A DNA stretch of 36,663 nucleotides from Desulfobacteraceae bacterium (GTDB lineage: Bacteria > Desulfobacterota > Desulfobacteria > Desulfobacterales > Desulfosarcinaceae), in the NCBI GenBank assembly GCA_003599575.1, contig QZKV01000105.1, positions 1 through 36,663 of the forward strand, in the 5' to 3' direction. A model generated the notes under the pieces. The model was given only the letters and a program-made list of their open reading frames with translations. It was not told the origin of the DNA and made no database searches. Positions within the stretch are counted from its first letter, which is position 1. Every line of letters begins with the position of its first letter. Positions 7,514 to 16,550 of this stretch are shown piece after piece. Position numbers and translations under genes: made by a program.

Positions 7514-8538
7514 GCCTGCACCCTCTGGTTCTGGCCATCGGCCTGCTCGATCTGATCGCCTGGGCGATCTATCTGCCGGCCGCCCGGCGACTGCTGGCGG
7601 CGCTGCCGCACTGGCGGCCCGAATCCGGCGATGCCCGCCAGCTTTGGCGCGAGCGCGCTTTGGAATTGGCCGCCTACCAGGGGCGCTGGGTCATGGGCAT
7701 GCAAACGGCCGCTTTTGTGCTTTTTCTGATCGGCGTGAGCAACCTATGGCCTCCCTGCGTGCCCGGTGCCATGTGCGGGGCCGGCGTGCTCAATGCGATG
7801 GGCACAGCCGGTGAGCAGACCCTGATTTTCCGGGGCCTGACCCTGCTGCTTTTCTACTGCCGGCATGCGGCGGAACAGCTCGAGCGCAGCGACCCGCTGC
7901 CGGTTGCGCCGGCCCATGGGCGCATGCTGCTGCTGGCCGCACCATTGATGGCCCTGGCCACCTGGACCTTTGTGCAGGCCGTTTCCGCCATGAGCGGACC
8001 GGCCCCGGTGAGCTGCTGCGCCGCATTGTATGACCAGGCCGCCGCCGGTCGGCTGAACCTTGAAGGGTCCGGGATTTCCACCCGATTCTGGGCGGCCGCC
8101 TGTTTCGGCGGTGCGCTGCTTGTGGCCGCCTGGGGCTGGCTGCAATACCGGCGCCCCGGGTCCGGCGGCCGGAAGCTTGCCCTGTTGTCGGCGCTCCTGA
8201 TCCCGGCCTGGACGGTTGCGGCCTATATGGCTCTGAAAACGGTGGTCGCCCCCTACCTCTTCCAAATCCTTTACCATCCATGCCCGTGGTGTTTTTTCTT
8301 GTGGGATCAGCACGCCCTGGGCTTTGTGCTTTTCGGCCTGCCGGCCTGGATGGTCGCCGAAACCGCCGCCGCGCTGACGGTGCGCGCCGCCGGACGCCAC
8401 GGTCGATCCGCTGGCCCGGTCCGAGCACGCCTGGCAAGCACCGGGCTGCGCATATGGGCCGGCAGCCTGCTCTTTGCGGCCGCGGCGGCGGCGCCGGTGC
8501 TGCTGTGGCGTCTTCGTTCCGGCGGATGGATCAATTGA
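7510..8538 (+). CDS. Polytopic membrane protein with paired cysteines (CPWC)
   Basis: A 342-residue membrane protein of about eight hydrophobic segments, last in the NosL/ABC operon. I do not recognise a named family. Its cysteines are placed as in redox or metal sites: Cys83 and Cys89 (CVPGAMC), the adjacent Cys169-Cys170 (APVSCCAALYD), and Cys258-Cys261 in PCPWCFFLWDQHALG. The last segment recalls the CxxC of DsbB or VKOR-type quinone-linked thiol oxidases, but that is only a resemblance. The GTG start at 7510 overlaps the ATPase stop. Given the copper lipoprotein at the head of the operon, a role in thiol redox or metal handling for the transported partner is inferred. Confidence 0.7.
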   Translation: MSLHPLVLAIGLLDLIAWAIYLPAARRLLAALPHWRPESGDARQLWRERALELAAYQGRWVMGMQTAAFVLFLIGVSNLWPPCVPGAMCGAGVLNAMGTAGEQTLIFRGLTLLLFYCRHAAEQLERSDPLPVAPAHGRMLLLAAPLMALATWTFVQAVSAMSGPAPVSCCAALYDQAAAGRLNLEGSGISTRFWAAACFGGALLVAAWGWLQYRRPGSGGRKLALLSALLIPAWTVAAYMALKTVVAPYLFQILYHPCPWCFFLWDQHALGFVLFGLPAWMVAETAAALTVRAAGRHGRSAGPVRARLASTGLRIWAGSLLFAAAAAAPVLLWRLRSGGWIN

Positions 8539-8633
8539 AGTAAAAGCGGTCATTTCCATTCCGATCCCGGCCCCGCCCCCGAGAACTTTTTCTTCCCGCC
8601 CACAATTTCCCGCAACCCTGATAAGGTCATGCA

Positions 8634-9914
8634 ATGGCCCCCCTCTTGCACGCATTTTCCGGGCATCAGCTGAAACTGACAATGACCAACCTGGAATCAC
8701 CTGCAATGGAGGCGGAAATGGATCACATCCTGCGATCTTGGGAAAACGGTGTGCGCGGCGGAATGCAACTGATGGGCGGCATGTATCAATGGTTTGGAGC
8801 AGCGATGGGCATGAACCCGTGCGCCAAACCATGGGCCGCGGCACTGAACAATTACGGTAAATTTTTGACGGAAAAAAGCATGCCGATTGCATCTGGACAC
8901 TGGGAAACCTCCAACCAGGTGGTCCATTGCGGGTTGAAAGTGGCCCTGCGAAAATTCAATGGCACTGAAAAGGGCAACCCGCTGCTGCTCGTGCCGCCCG
9001 AAGCCGGCCACAACTCTCAAATCGTGGATTACGGGCCGGGACAAAGCCTTGTGCAATGCGCCCTGGATCATTTCGCGGGTGATGTGTATGTGGTGGATAA
9101 ACTGCCCGCAGATACCGAGCATGCCACTTATTCAATGGACGATTGCATCCGTTCGCTCGATCTGTGCATTCAGCATATCGGCAAGCCCGTACACCTGGTG
9201 GGACTTTGCCAGGGAGGCTGGCAAGCGGCCATTTACACAGCTCTTTTCACCGAGCGTGTCAAAACGCTGACCTTGGCGGGAGCCCCCATTGATTTCCATG
9301 CCGGTGACGGCATCATCAGCGAGTGGGCCCAATCCCTGCCGCTTTCCGTTTACCAGGCCATGGTAGCCGCGGGCGGCGGCTGCATGCCGGGTGCATTTAT
9401 CGTAACCGGTTTTAAAATGATGAACGCATTTGACCGCTTTGTCGGCGATGATGTGAACCTCTACAAAAACATCAACGACCCCAAGTACATTGAACGCTAC
9501 CGGCGGTTCAACAAATGGTATCAGTTTACCCAGCCGCTTGGCGGCAGGATGTACCTGGAAGTGGTCAAATACCTGTTCAAAGAGAACCGACTGGTCAAAG
9601 GCCTGCTTGAAATCATGGGCCGGAGAGTCGATCTTTCCAGGATATATCACCCGCTGTTCCTGGTGGCGGGCACCAAAGACGATATCACGCCGCCCGCTCA
9701 GCTTTTCGCAATCCGAAAGCATGCTTCTTCGCTGCTGATCGAGGAAAGGCTCGCGGAGGCCGGACATATCGGCGTGTTCATGGGCAACGATGTGATCAAG
9801 ACCATTTGGACCGATATCTTCCAGCGGCTGTCGGCATTTACATTCGAAGACAGGTTCGACGTCGATCTCCGCGCCTTCACCGGCGCTCTCAACGAAGAGA
9901 CTTCGACCCCCTAA
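8634..9914 (+). CDS. PHA synthase (PhaC)-like alpha/beta hydrolase
   Basis: Resembles polyhydroxyalkanoate synthase-like proteins, which polymerise hydroxyacyl-CoA using a cysteine nucleophile in a lipase-box-like motif. The 426-residue frame shows VGLCQGGW with Cys192 as the likely nucleophile, Asp349 in GTKDDIT and His378 in EAGHIGVF, a complete Cys-Asp-His triad. The length is short of class I PhaC (about 560-600) and nearer the class III catalytic subunit (about 350). No PhaE or phasin gene is adjacent, so polymerising activity is not proven. Possible starts are the ATG at 8634 (AAGG upstream), 8682, or 8718, the last with GGAGG 5 nt upstream. The first 16-28 residues are the least protein-like part. 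Confidence 0.75.
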   Translation: MAPLLHAFSGHQLKLTMTNLESPAMEAEMDHILRSWENGVRGGMQLMGGMYQWFGAAMGMNPCAKPWAAALNNYGKFLTEKSMPIASGHWETSNQVVHCGLKVALRKFNGTEKGNPLLLVPPEAGHNSQIVDYGPGQSLVQCALDHFAGDVYVVDKLPADTEHATYSMDDCIRSLDLCIQHIGKPVHLVGLCQGGWQAAIYTALFTERVKTLTLAGAPIDFHAGDGIISEWAQSLPLSVYQAMVAAGGGCMPGAFIVTGFKMMNAFDRFVGDDVNLYKNINDPKYIERYRRFNKWYQFTQPLGGRMYLEVVKYLFKENRLVKGLLEIMGRRVDLSRIYHPLFLVAGTKDDITPPAQLFAIRKHASSLLIEERLAEAGHIGVFMGNDVIKTIWTDIFQRLSAFTFEDRFDVDLRAFTGALNEETSTP

Positions 9915-10253
9915 AAGACAAGGCCCGCGGCAATATGGCCAACCATAAGGACGGGCTTGCGTCTTCGCGATCCTGTCCTCGGCACGCTTGCGCCGCAGAG
10001 GTCACGCCATGTAGCCAGCAGGGGAGGAGTCTTATATAGTTAAATTTATTAAATGAAGGCCTTTTCTCTCGATGGCTTGACCTTAAAAAGCGAACACTTT
10101 TTCATCTTACCATAACAAAGTAGATCATCAGGTTTTATCATTTGGGGAAATCCTCGTAGTTTCCGATCTACAACTCTGCGCATACTATGTCTGTAGATAT
10201 ATAGTCTTCAATATACGATTATATACCACCCGTTTTCACAAAAGGAACTCCTC
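9915..10253. other. AT-rich intergenic DNA with an inverted repeat
   Basis: From about 10030 to 10253 the sequence is clearly more AT-rich than its surroundings and holds no gene. ATCTACA (10166-10172) and TGTAGAT (10192-10198) form a 7-bp inverted repeat about 55 bp before the XRE regulator start, a plausible autoregulatory operator. The base composition suggests foreign origin. Confidence 0.45.
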
Positions 10254-10471
10254 ATGAGCCCTGAAAAAGCTTTTGGACAGGTGCTCCGAGAAGCCAGACA
10301 GTTGCGTGGCTTTTCGCAGGAGAAGCCGGGGGTTGAAAGCGGGTATCATCGCACGTACATCAGCCTTCTTGAGCGGGGTGCTAAAGCCCTTCTCTTACTA
10401 CCATTTACAACCTGTCTCGCACATTGGGGATAGGCTTCCGCTATTATCGAACGTTCAGTATTACAATTTGA
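10254..10471 (+). pseudogene. XRE-family HTH regulator, frameshifted
   Basis: A small XRE/Cro-type DNA-binding protein, the kind found alone in mobile elements or as a controller of restriction-modification genes. The ATG at 10254 has a strong AAGGA 7 nt upstream. The first 43 residues match the HTH fold well: FGQVLREARQLRGFSQE, then YHRTYISLLERG. The frame then reads into unrelated residues and stops at 10431. Adding one base to the AAA at 10383-10385 restores the expected continuation SPSLTTIYNLSRTLGI and an end at 10471. Either the gene is broken by a one-base loss or the sequence has an error there. In the first case only a 59-residue product is made. Confidence 0.8.
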
Positions 10472-10493
10472 GGGATGTCGAGGCCAATTATGT

Positions 10494-10629
10494 CAGGCCC
10501 GTCAGTTCCAGGCTCAGCTCGCGCAGGCGCTTGCGGGCCTGTGCATCGGCGGCCTGGGCGTTGGGCCTGGCTTCCGTCTTTACATTGAAGTATTTGCCCG
10601 TGGTGTCCGCCACACATGGCGAAACCGCC
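10494..10629 (-). pseudogene. Remnant: last 45 codons of an SDR gene (copy of 25726-25861)
   Basis: This 136-bp stretch aligns without gaps to the 3' end of the short-chain dehydrogenase gene at 25717-26535, same strand, with about 8 mismatches (roughly 94% identity by hand count). Only the C-terminal part of the protein is represented, and similarity ends abruptly on both sides. It is therefore a dead fragment left by duplication or recombination. It lies just after the broken XRE gene in the low-gene-density region. Confidence 0.88.
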
Positions 10630-11144
10630 CCAGGCCTGCCGCTGTAAAACTTCGCCGAATTTTTCCAGTCAATTAATATACAGGAGCCTCCTCCAAGAAA
10701 TAGGGGATTGACCCCATTCTATAACCTGATGCAGGAAAGTACACGTGTGCAAGGCGATGCATGTCCCATTTCTCGGCTTTTGGAACGAGCCGCGGCCGAT
10801 GGTTGCAAGCACCGGCGAACCCTCTGACTGGGATCGCAGGTGCGCCACCACCCGGAGCGAGGCTTTCTCTCATCCACGCCGAGGCAAGCCGTTTAAATCC
10901 CATTTATCTTTAAGTCGGGAGTCTCTGTTCAATGCTGCTATGGCGGGGGATCCCGGCCCTTAGCGACTCGTACGCGTACTCAGCGAAGCGGTACCCGCAC
11001 GAGACAGGACCGCCAAAAAAGAGGCTATCTTTTTCAAGTACGGATACGCCTACGACCACGAACACAGCCGGGATCTTTGTGTTTCTTAAAGGCTTGGGAG
11101 AAACATCCGGCCCCTGATTCTAGCTACAGATCCCAGATCGCTTT
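10630..11144. other. Intergenic region with short hairpins, no supported gene
   Basis: About 515 bp with no credible coding frame. GGGG-ATTGA-CCCC at about 10702-10714 is a small hairpin resembling elements found around REP-type transposases, but no transposase is present. A second imperfect hairpin starts with CTCGTACGCGTAC near 10968 and closes with GTACCCGCACGAG near 11006. I see no promoter of good quality for the sensor kinase. Confidence 0.35.
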
Positions 11145-13073
11145 ATGTCAACAGATCGCAGTGGATTCGGACCAACAATGAAAACCGCTGAACCGATGAA
11201 AGCGCGACCGCTGATTATGGGACCTCGCTATTGGCTTCCTGCGCTGGTCCTCATCCTGGGCTTATTGGGCACGGGTTTGCTCTTCCAGGTTTACCGCATG
11301 GGCGACGGACAGAGGCTGAACTGCCAGCACATTGATGCCCTCATGGACATACAGGTAAGGACAGCGGTTTTCCGCCTCGGGTCGGAAGTGGCTTTGGCCC
11401 ATGCCCAATCGGCGATGCCCTTGTCGGATCTGGATGAAGCCCTGCAGCTTTCCAACGCCCTGGTATATGGAGGGGAATCGGAGCATGGGACGCCGATGGG
11501 CCCGCTCAAAGATCTCCGCTTCCGGGAAAATGTGCAAGAGATCGGAAATCGCCTGAAGGAATTGAAGCAGATCGGTCACAGGCTGCTTGAGGATACCAAA
11601 GGCGCGGATTCAGGCTCAACCCTCAACCAGGCGCTCGATCGCGTATTCCTGGAAATCATGCAGAGCGCTCGTTCACTCGAGATTCTTGCCGAGGAGTCTT
11701 ACGACGGCAACATTATCAAGGCAAAACGCATTCTTTTTATCATTGTCGCGCTTTGGGCCCTCGTCATAACCGCCTTCAGCATCGGTCTCTACCGCTTGGA
11801 ACGCCGGCGCAGATGGGCCGAGCTGGCGCTTGAAACGGCCAACCAGGAGATGGAGCAGAGGGTACGGGACAGGACTTTCGAGCTGGCTGCAGTCAACAGT
11901 CGGTTGTTGGAACAATTCGATGAACGCCAGCGGGCTGAGGACTCCCTCAGGCAGAGCGAGGAAGGCTTCAAAAGGCTTTCGGTGCAGTTCAGGACCCTCC
12001 TGGACACCATCCCGGACCGCATCACGCTGGTTTCCCGCGATCTCCAGGTGCTGTGGGCGAACAGGGGCGCGCATGCTGCATCCCCTTTCGAGGGCGGGCA
12101 TTTCACTTGTGAGTACTGTTACACCCTCTGGCATGGGCGCTCCATGCCCTGCGACGAGTGCCCGGTGCTGAAGAGCTTTGCCACCTGCGAACCGGCCAGT
12201 GCGCGGGCCGCAGGAACGGACGGGCGGCAATGGGATATTCGCTCAATGCCCATTGTGAACGAGGAGGGCACGACCGAGAGCGTCCTGGAAGTGGCCACCG
12301 ACATCACCGAAAAAGTGAGCCTGCAGACAGAGACGATGCGTGCCGCCCATCTGGCCTCCCTGGGGGAGCTTTCGGCCGGCGTGGCCCATGAGATCAACAA
12401 CCCCGTCAATGGGATCATCAATTGCGCCCAGATCCTGTGCGACAAGCGTCCGGAGGGCAGCAAAGAATATGATTTGGCCATGCGCATCCTCAAAGAAGGG
12501 GACCGCATCGGCAACATTGTGCGGGGGCTGCTGGCATTCGCCCGGGAAAGCAAGGAAGAGAAGAGACCGGTTGCGGTTAAAGAAATACTCTCCGACGTAC
12601 TGGCGCTGACACACTCGCAGATCAACAAGGAAGGCATTGACCTGATCAGCGCCTTGCCCGCGGATCTACCGGAAATCGTGGCCAGCCCGCAGCAGATCCA
12701 GCAGGTTTTCATGAACATCATCAGCAATTCCCGATATGCGCTGAATAAGAAATACCCCGGCGCCCACGCCAACAAGGTGCTGGAAATCTTCGCTGAGCGC
12801 GTCACCATAAGCGGAGCGCCCCAGGTGCGCATCGTCTTTGAGGACCGTGGCACCGGCATCGCCCCCGACCTCATGCACAAGGTGATGGAGCCTTTCTTCA
12901 CCACCAAGCCGGACGGCAAGGGGACCGGCTTGGGATTGAGCATCAGCCATGGCATCATATCGGGCCATGGCGGTCGGTTTGCCGTTGAGAGCGTGGAAGG
13001 GGAGTTCACCCGGGTCGTGATCGACCTGCCGGCCAAGGAGAACAGCAATGGCGCGAATTCTGGTCATCGATGA
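11145..13073 (+). CDS. PAS-containing sensor histidine kinase
   Basis: A 642-residue membrane sensor kinase. A helix at about residues 30-50 and another at about 195-215 enclose a periplasmic sensing domain. A coiled coil follows, then a PAS domain (about 275-390) with the cysteine cluster CEYC...CDEC (Cys322-Cys340), which could bind metal or heme or react to redox state. The HisKA box has the phosphorylated His415 in GVAHEINNP. The ATPase domain shows NIISNSRYAL, EDRGTGIAPD and GKGTGLGLS. The ATG at 11145 has no clear ribosome binding site, and ATGs at 11178 or 11196 are possible. The response regulator gene overlaps its end by 26 nt, so the two form a pair. Confidence 0.93.
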   Translation: MSTDRSGFGPTMKTAEPMKARPLIMGPRYWLPALVLILGLLGTGLLFQVYRMGDGQRLNCQHIDALMDIQVRTAVFRLGSEVALAHAQSAMPLSDLDEALQLSNALVYGGESEHGTPMGPLKDLRFRENVQEIGNRLKELKQIGHRLLEDTKGADSGSTLNQALDRVFLEIMQSARSLEILAEESYDGNIIKAKRILFIIVALWALVITAFSIGLYRLERRRRWAELALETANQEMEQRVRDRTFELAAVNSRLLEQFDERQRAEDSLRQSEEGFKRLSVQFRTLLDTIPDRITLVSRDLQVLWANRGAHAASPFEGGHFTCEYCYTLWHGRSMPCDECPVLKSFATCEPASARAAGTDGRQWDIRSMPIVNEEGTTESVLEVATDITEKVSLQTETMRAAHLASLGELSAGVAHEINNPVNGIINCAQILCDKRPEGSKEYDLAMRILKEGDRIGNIVRGLLAFARESKEEKRPVAVKEILSDVLALTHSQINKEGIDLISALPADLPEIVASPQQIQQVFMNIISNSRYALNKKYPGAHANKVLEIFAERVTISGAPQVRIVFEDRGTGIAPDLMHKVMEPFFTTKPDGKGTGLGLSISHGIISGHGGRFAVESVEGEFTRVVIDLPAKENSNGANSGHR

Positions 13074-14763
13074 CGAAGAGACCCTGACGTACACCTTCGC
13101 GTGCTTTCTTTCGGACGCAGGACACGAAGTGCTCAGCGCCTCAAACTATGATGAGGCTTTGCAGCACATTTGCGCGGAGAATGTCGATCTTATCTTCTCC
13201 GACATCATTCTTGGCGGCAAAACAGGCCTCGACATCCTGCGCGAAGTCAAAGCGCGCGGCCTTAACTCCCCGGTGGTGATGATCACCGGTTTTCCCGATG
13301 CGCGCAGCGCCGCCGAGGCGGTGCGTCTGGGCGCCTTCGACTATATCGCCAAACCGGTTGTAAAGCATACGCTCCTGCACCTTACCCAGGTAGCGCTCCG
13401 GCACAAGCGGGCGCTCGATGAGACCGAAAAATACCGTTTGCATATGGAAGCGATCTACATGAGCGTCCAGGATGCGATCATCGCCGTGGATCATGAACTC
13501 AAAATAGTGGAGTTGAATGCGTCCGCCATGAGCATATGCGGATTGTCCGGCGGTGACATGGGCCGGCGTTTGGCCGATCTGGAGATGCCCTGTAAAGACC
13601 GGGTTTTGGCAGCCCTAAGAGAGACCCTGCAGAGCCTGCAATCGGTAAAACTGCGGCGCCTGGAATGTCGACGGAGCGGACGGCCCGCCATGGTGGTGAG
13701 CATCTCGACGCATCCGCTTCAGGGCGGCAGTGGAACTTCGCTGGGCGCCGTACTGGTGGTGCGGGACGAAACTCGTCTGGCCGGTCTGGAGCAGGATCTG
13801 CACGAGCGGGACGGCTTCCACCGTATTGTGGGAAAAAGCCCGGCCATGCAGCAGGTATACGATGTGCTTGAATATCTGGCGGATGTGGAAACCACCGTTC
13901 TGATCACGGGCGAAAGCGGGACGGGCAAGGAGCTTATTGCCGAGGCCCTGCACGATAAAGGCAATCGCAGTTCAGGTCCCTTCATCAAGGTCAACTGCGC
14001 GGCCTTGTCCGAGAATCTTCTGGAGAGCGAACTCTTCGGCCACGTCAAAGGCGCCTTCACCGGCGCAGTCGGCGATCGGCGCGGCAGATTTCAGGCGGCC
14101 GACGGCGGGACGATTCTGCTTGACGAGATCGGCGACATATCTCCAAAGATGCAGTTACGCCTGCTCAGGGTACTGCAGGAGAAGCAGTTTGAACGCGTGG
14201 GGGATTCCCGGCCTATCCGCGTGGATGTGCGGGTGATCGCCTCCACCAACCAAAAGCTCAAAGAAAGGGTGGCCAGCGGCGATTTCAGGGAAGACCTCTA
14301 TTACCGGCTGAGGGTGGTGGAAATTGTCCTGCCGCCCCTCAGGGAGCGCCGCGGGGATATTCCCCTTCTGGTGGCGCATTTTATCGAAAAACTCAACCGC
14401 AAACTGAAACGAAAGATCCAGGAAGTGACTCCCGATGCGGAAGATCTTTTAATGGCATACCCGTGGCCCGGCAATGTGAGGGAATTGGAGCACGCGCTGG
14501 AACACGCCTTCATTGTCTGCCGCCAGGAGACCATCTGTGCGGACCACTTTCCCCCGGAGCTGCGGGGGTTTACGCCGAGCGCGTGCGCCACAGCGCCAGT
14601 CCAGAGCAGCAGCCCTCAAGACCTTCTGCAAGCCCTTCGAAGAAGCGCCTGGAATAAAGCCAAAGCAGCCCGGATGCTGCATATCGACAGGAAGACCCTC
14701 TACCGCAAGATGGCCAAATGCGGGATTCCACTGGAAGAGGCGGCCGGAGCATTCCGGCCATGA
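13048..14763 (+). CDS. NtrC-family sigma-54 response regulator (REC-PAS-AAA-HTH)
   Basis: A 571-residue bacterial enhancer-binding protein. The receiver domain has the acidic pair at Asp8-Asp9, phosphoacceptor Asp52, Thr80 and Lys102. A PAS domain spans about 125-245. The AAA+ domain has Walker A GESGTGKE (288-295), the sigma-54 contact loop GAFTGA (335-340) and Walker B ILLDE (356-360). A Fis-type HTH ends the protein (KAARMLHIDRKTLYRKM). The start overlaps the kinase gene and has AAGGAG 7 nt upstream. It activates sigma-54 promoters when phosphorylated by the preceding kinase. I found no convincing -24/-12 promoter in the window, so its targets are unknown. The neighbouring surface-protein cluster is one candidate. 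Confidence 0.95.
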   Translation: MARILVIDDEETLTYTFACFLSDAGHEVLSASNYDEALQHICAENVDLIFSDIILGGKTGLDILREVKARGLNSPVVMITGFPDARSAAEAVRLGAFDYIAKPVVKHTLLHLTQVALRHKRALDETEKYRLHMEAIYMSVQDAIIAVDHELKIVELNASAMSICGLSGGDMGRRLADLEMPCKDRVLAALRETLQSLQSVKLRRLECRRSGRPAMVVSISTHPLQGGSGTSLGAVLVVRDETRLAGLEQDLHERDGFHRIVGKSPAMQQVYDVLEYLADVETTVLITGESGTGKELIAEALHDKGNRSSGPFIKVNCAALSENLLESELFGHVKGAFTGAVGDRRGRFQAADGGTILLDEIGDISPKMQLRLLRVLQEKQFERVGDSRPIRVDVRVIASTNQKLKERVASGDFREDLYYRLRVVEIVLPPLRERRGDIPLLVAHFIEKLNRKLKRKIQEVTPDAEDLLMAYPWPGNVRELEHALEHAFIVCRQETICADHFPPELRGFTPSACATAPVQSSSPQDLLQALRRSAWNKAKAARMLHIDRKTLYRKMAKCGIPLEEAAGAFRP

Positions 14764-14851
14764 AGACATCCCGCGTCGCAATTCCCCCACATTCGGACCC
14801 TGAGAGGGGTCATGTACAACGCACATCGGGCTGGGGCAGGGCCCAGGTCCG

Positions 14852-16417
14852 CTATTGAGATATTTCCACCAGCATGGTTTCCAGGTGAGGCCTCACATTT
14901 ATGAAAAGGGACTTGGAAACCCCCTGGGTGGCCACGTTCAGGCCGGTCCGGCCCACGCTTAACACGGTAATCAGAACCTGGTCGCCCCGATCCGGCGTTA
15001 CCGAAATGATCCCGGGAATCTCCGCTATCCATTCAGGATTGATCGCGACCGGGGTACGTCCGGCCAGACCCTGGGTCCTGACCTCCACCGTGAGGGGCCT
15101 TCCGGGCTCCTGGATACGGGTATACAGGGGAGGCGAAACCCAGCGATCGCCCAGGTAGTGAGTGCGCGTAAGCCGGGGGTCCAGCTTGAAGGAGACATTG
15201 ATGCCGGTCAGGCCGGTGGCTGGACCGGAATCCGGCGTTGTGTCCGGAACAGGTCCGGCCCCCGGACCCGTCGATACTGCCTGCAGGCTCATTTTCCCCA
15301 CCGTGCCGTTTGGTTCAACGCCCATGATCCTCACCATGTCTCCGATGTTCAACGCTCCGAAGAAGTTCAAGGCATCCGTGGCCACATCATTCAGCTCATA
15401 AAGCGTATTGCTGCCGACCATGAAGGGCATACCCAACAGAGTTACCGACACATCGGACGTATAAGACTCGAGCGGCGCTTCCAGACGTATGTCCTGTTCC
15501 GAATCTTGCCGCTTGATATGGGTGGCGACCAGTTCAGCGGCATCGTTTTGAAAGGCCCTGATTTCGACGAAATCGACCATGGAGAGTTCGGCGAGGTCGA
15601 AAGTAGCGTCACCATCAAGATCCGCAGTGCTGCCGTCGGCAAACTGGCTGCTGTTGTCCGTCCGCACGACGAGGCTGCGGGCGTCGCCGGCATCGACAGT
15701 GAGCGTGCCGTTTTTTCCACCGCTTTGATCAACTTCGATGATGCGTGCAGCGATTCTGATATCGCCATCCGCGATCACCAACATTTGGGCGACCAGAACG
15801 CCGCCCTGCATGTACCCCTCGGCCTTGATTTGCAAGCCGGCCATCAGGCCGGCTTGCAGGCTGGCGGGCTCGTACGCGGTTTGATCGTTGATGAAAAACG
15901 GGACGCCGTTGATCAGCAACCCATCCCTGCTATCGTCGGAAAGCATGCCGCGAATACTCATTCTAGCGCCGTCGGCCGTTTCCTCCTCGTCCTCCGCCTC
16001 CAACCCCACGAGGATCAGATCGCCGCTCTGCTGCCTGAGTTTTGCTTCAACCAACAGGCCGGCAGGAGTGTCGGGAATCAAGAGTCCTGCTGCCGGGGTG
16101 ACGCTAAAGGGCCCCGCGTTGACGCCGTTCTGCAGGGTCAGTGAAATTGTGGCGCCGTCATAGTCCGCCACTGTGCCGCGCAGTTCGAATTCGTCGTCCA
16201 GATCGTCCTGCCTTTCCAAGCGGGTCGCCACGATCTGTCTGCCGTCGAAATAACCGCTGATCTCGAACTTCTGGCCCTCGGCAAGGTTGTCAAAGCCGGC
16301 ACCCCCACTGAATGCGGTCTTGGCTGCGTCGACCCTGACCATCAGGCTGAAAACAGTAAACGTTTTAACGGATGCGTTCACTGCGGTCAGGCTGCCTATA
16401 TATCCACTACCGTCCAT
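14852..16417 (-). CDS. DUF5666-repeat protein with C-terminal LTRxHYLGDRW domain
   Basis: About 521 residues from the ATG at 16417. Roughly five successive units of 70-90 residues resemble DUF5666 domains (GYIGSLTAVNASVKTFTV, FELRGTVADYDGATISL, MSIRGMLSDDSRDGLLI and so on), beta-rich repeats typical of exported proteins. A Pro/Gly linker leads to a final domain of about 115 residues that closely resembles the C-terminus of the protein at 24091-24819, including LDPRLTRTHYLGDRWVSPP and a terminal I-S-Q. The frame stays open to a GTG at 16576, but that extension does not look like protein. No signal peptide, and no ribosome binding site at 16417, can be seen. The gene may have lost its 5' end. 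It converges on the two-component genes. Confidence 0.75.
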   Translation of the reverse strand: MDGSGYIGSLTAVNASVKTFTVFSLMVRVDAAKTAFSGGAGFDNLAEGQKFEISGYFDGRQIVATRLERQDDLDDEFELRGTVADYDGATISLTLQNGVNAGPFSVTPAAGLLIPDTPAGLLVEAKLRQQSGDLILVGLEAEDEEETADGARMSIRGMLSDDSRDGLLINGVPFFINDQTAYEPASLQAGLMAGLQIKAEGYMQGGVLVAQMLVIADGDIRIAARIIEVDQSGGKNGTLTVDAGDARSLVVRTDNSSQFADGSTADLDGDATFDLAELSMVDFVEIRAFQNDAAELVATHIKRQDSEQDIRLEAPLESYTSDVSVTLLGMPFMVGSNTLYELNDVATDALNFFGALNIGDMVRIMGVEPNGTVGKMSLQAVSTGPGAGPVPDTTPDSGPATGLTGINVSFKLDPRLTRTHYLGDRWVSPPLYTRIQEPGRPLTVEVRTQGLAGRTPVAINPEWIAEIPGIISVTPDRGDQVLITVLSVGRTGLNVATQGVSKSLFINVRPHLETMLVEISQ

Positions 16418-16550
16418 CGGATGCGCTGTTAACCCTTCTGATCGTCCTCTGCATTTCGATAAACGGGTGTGAACGAACCAGCCCAAAATACATAAGGCTC
16501 TGCATGTATTGACGTCCTGAGGACTTTGGTATTTCAGGTTGCTCAACCGG

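Noticed and set aside
10431..10433. TAG in the XRE regulator as a read-through codon
   Set aside because: The residues just before the stop no longer match the HTH family. The matching sequence is in another frame.
10630..10963. Possible transposase remnant around the GGGG-ATTGA-CCCC hairpin
   Set aside because: No transposase motif could be read in any frame, and the hairpin alone is too short to support a mobile element call.
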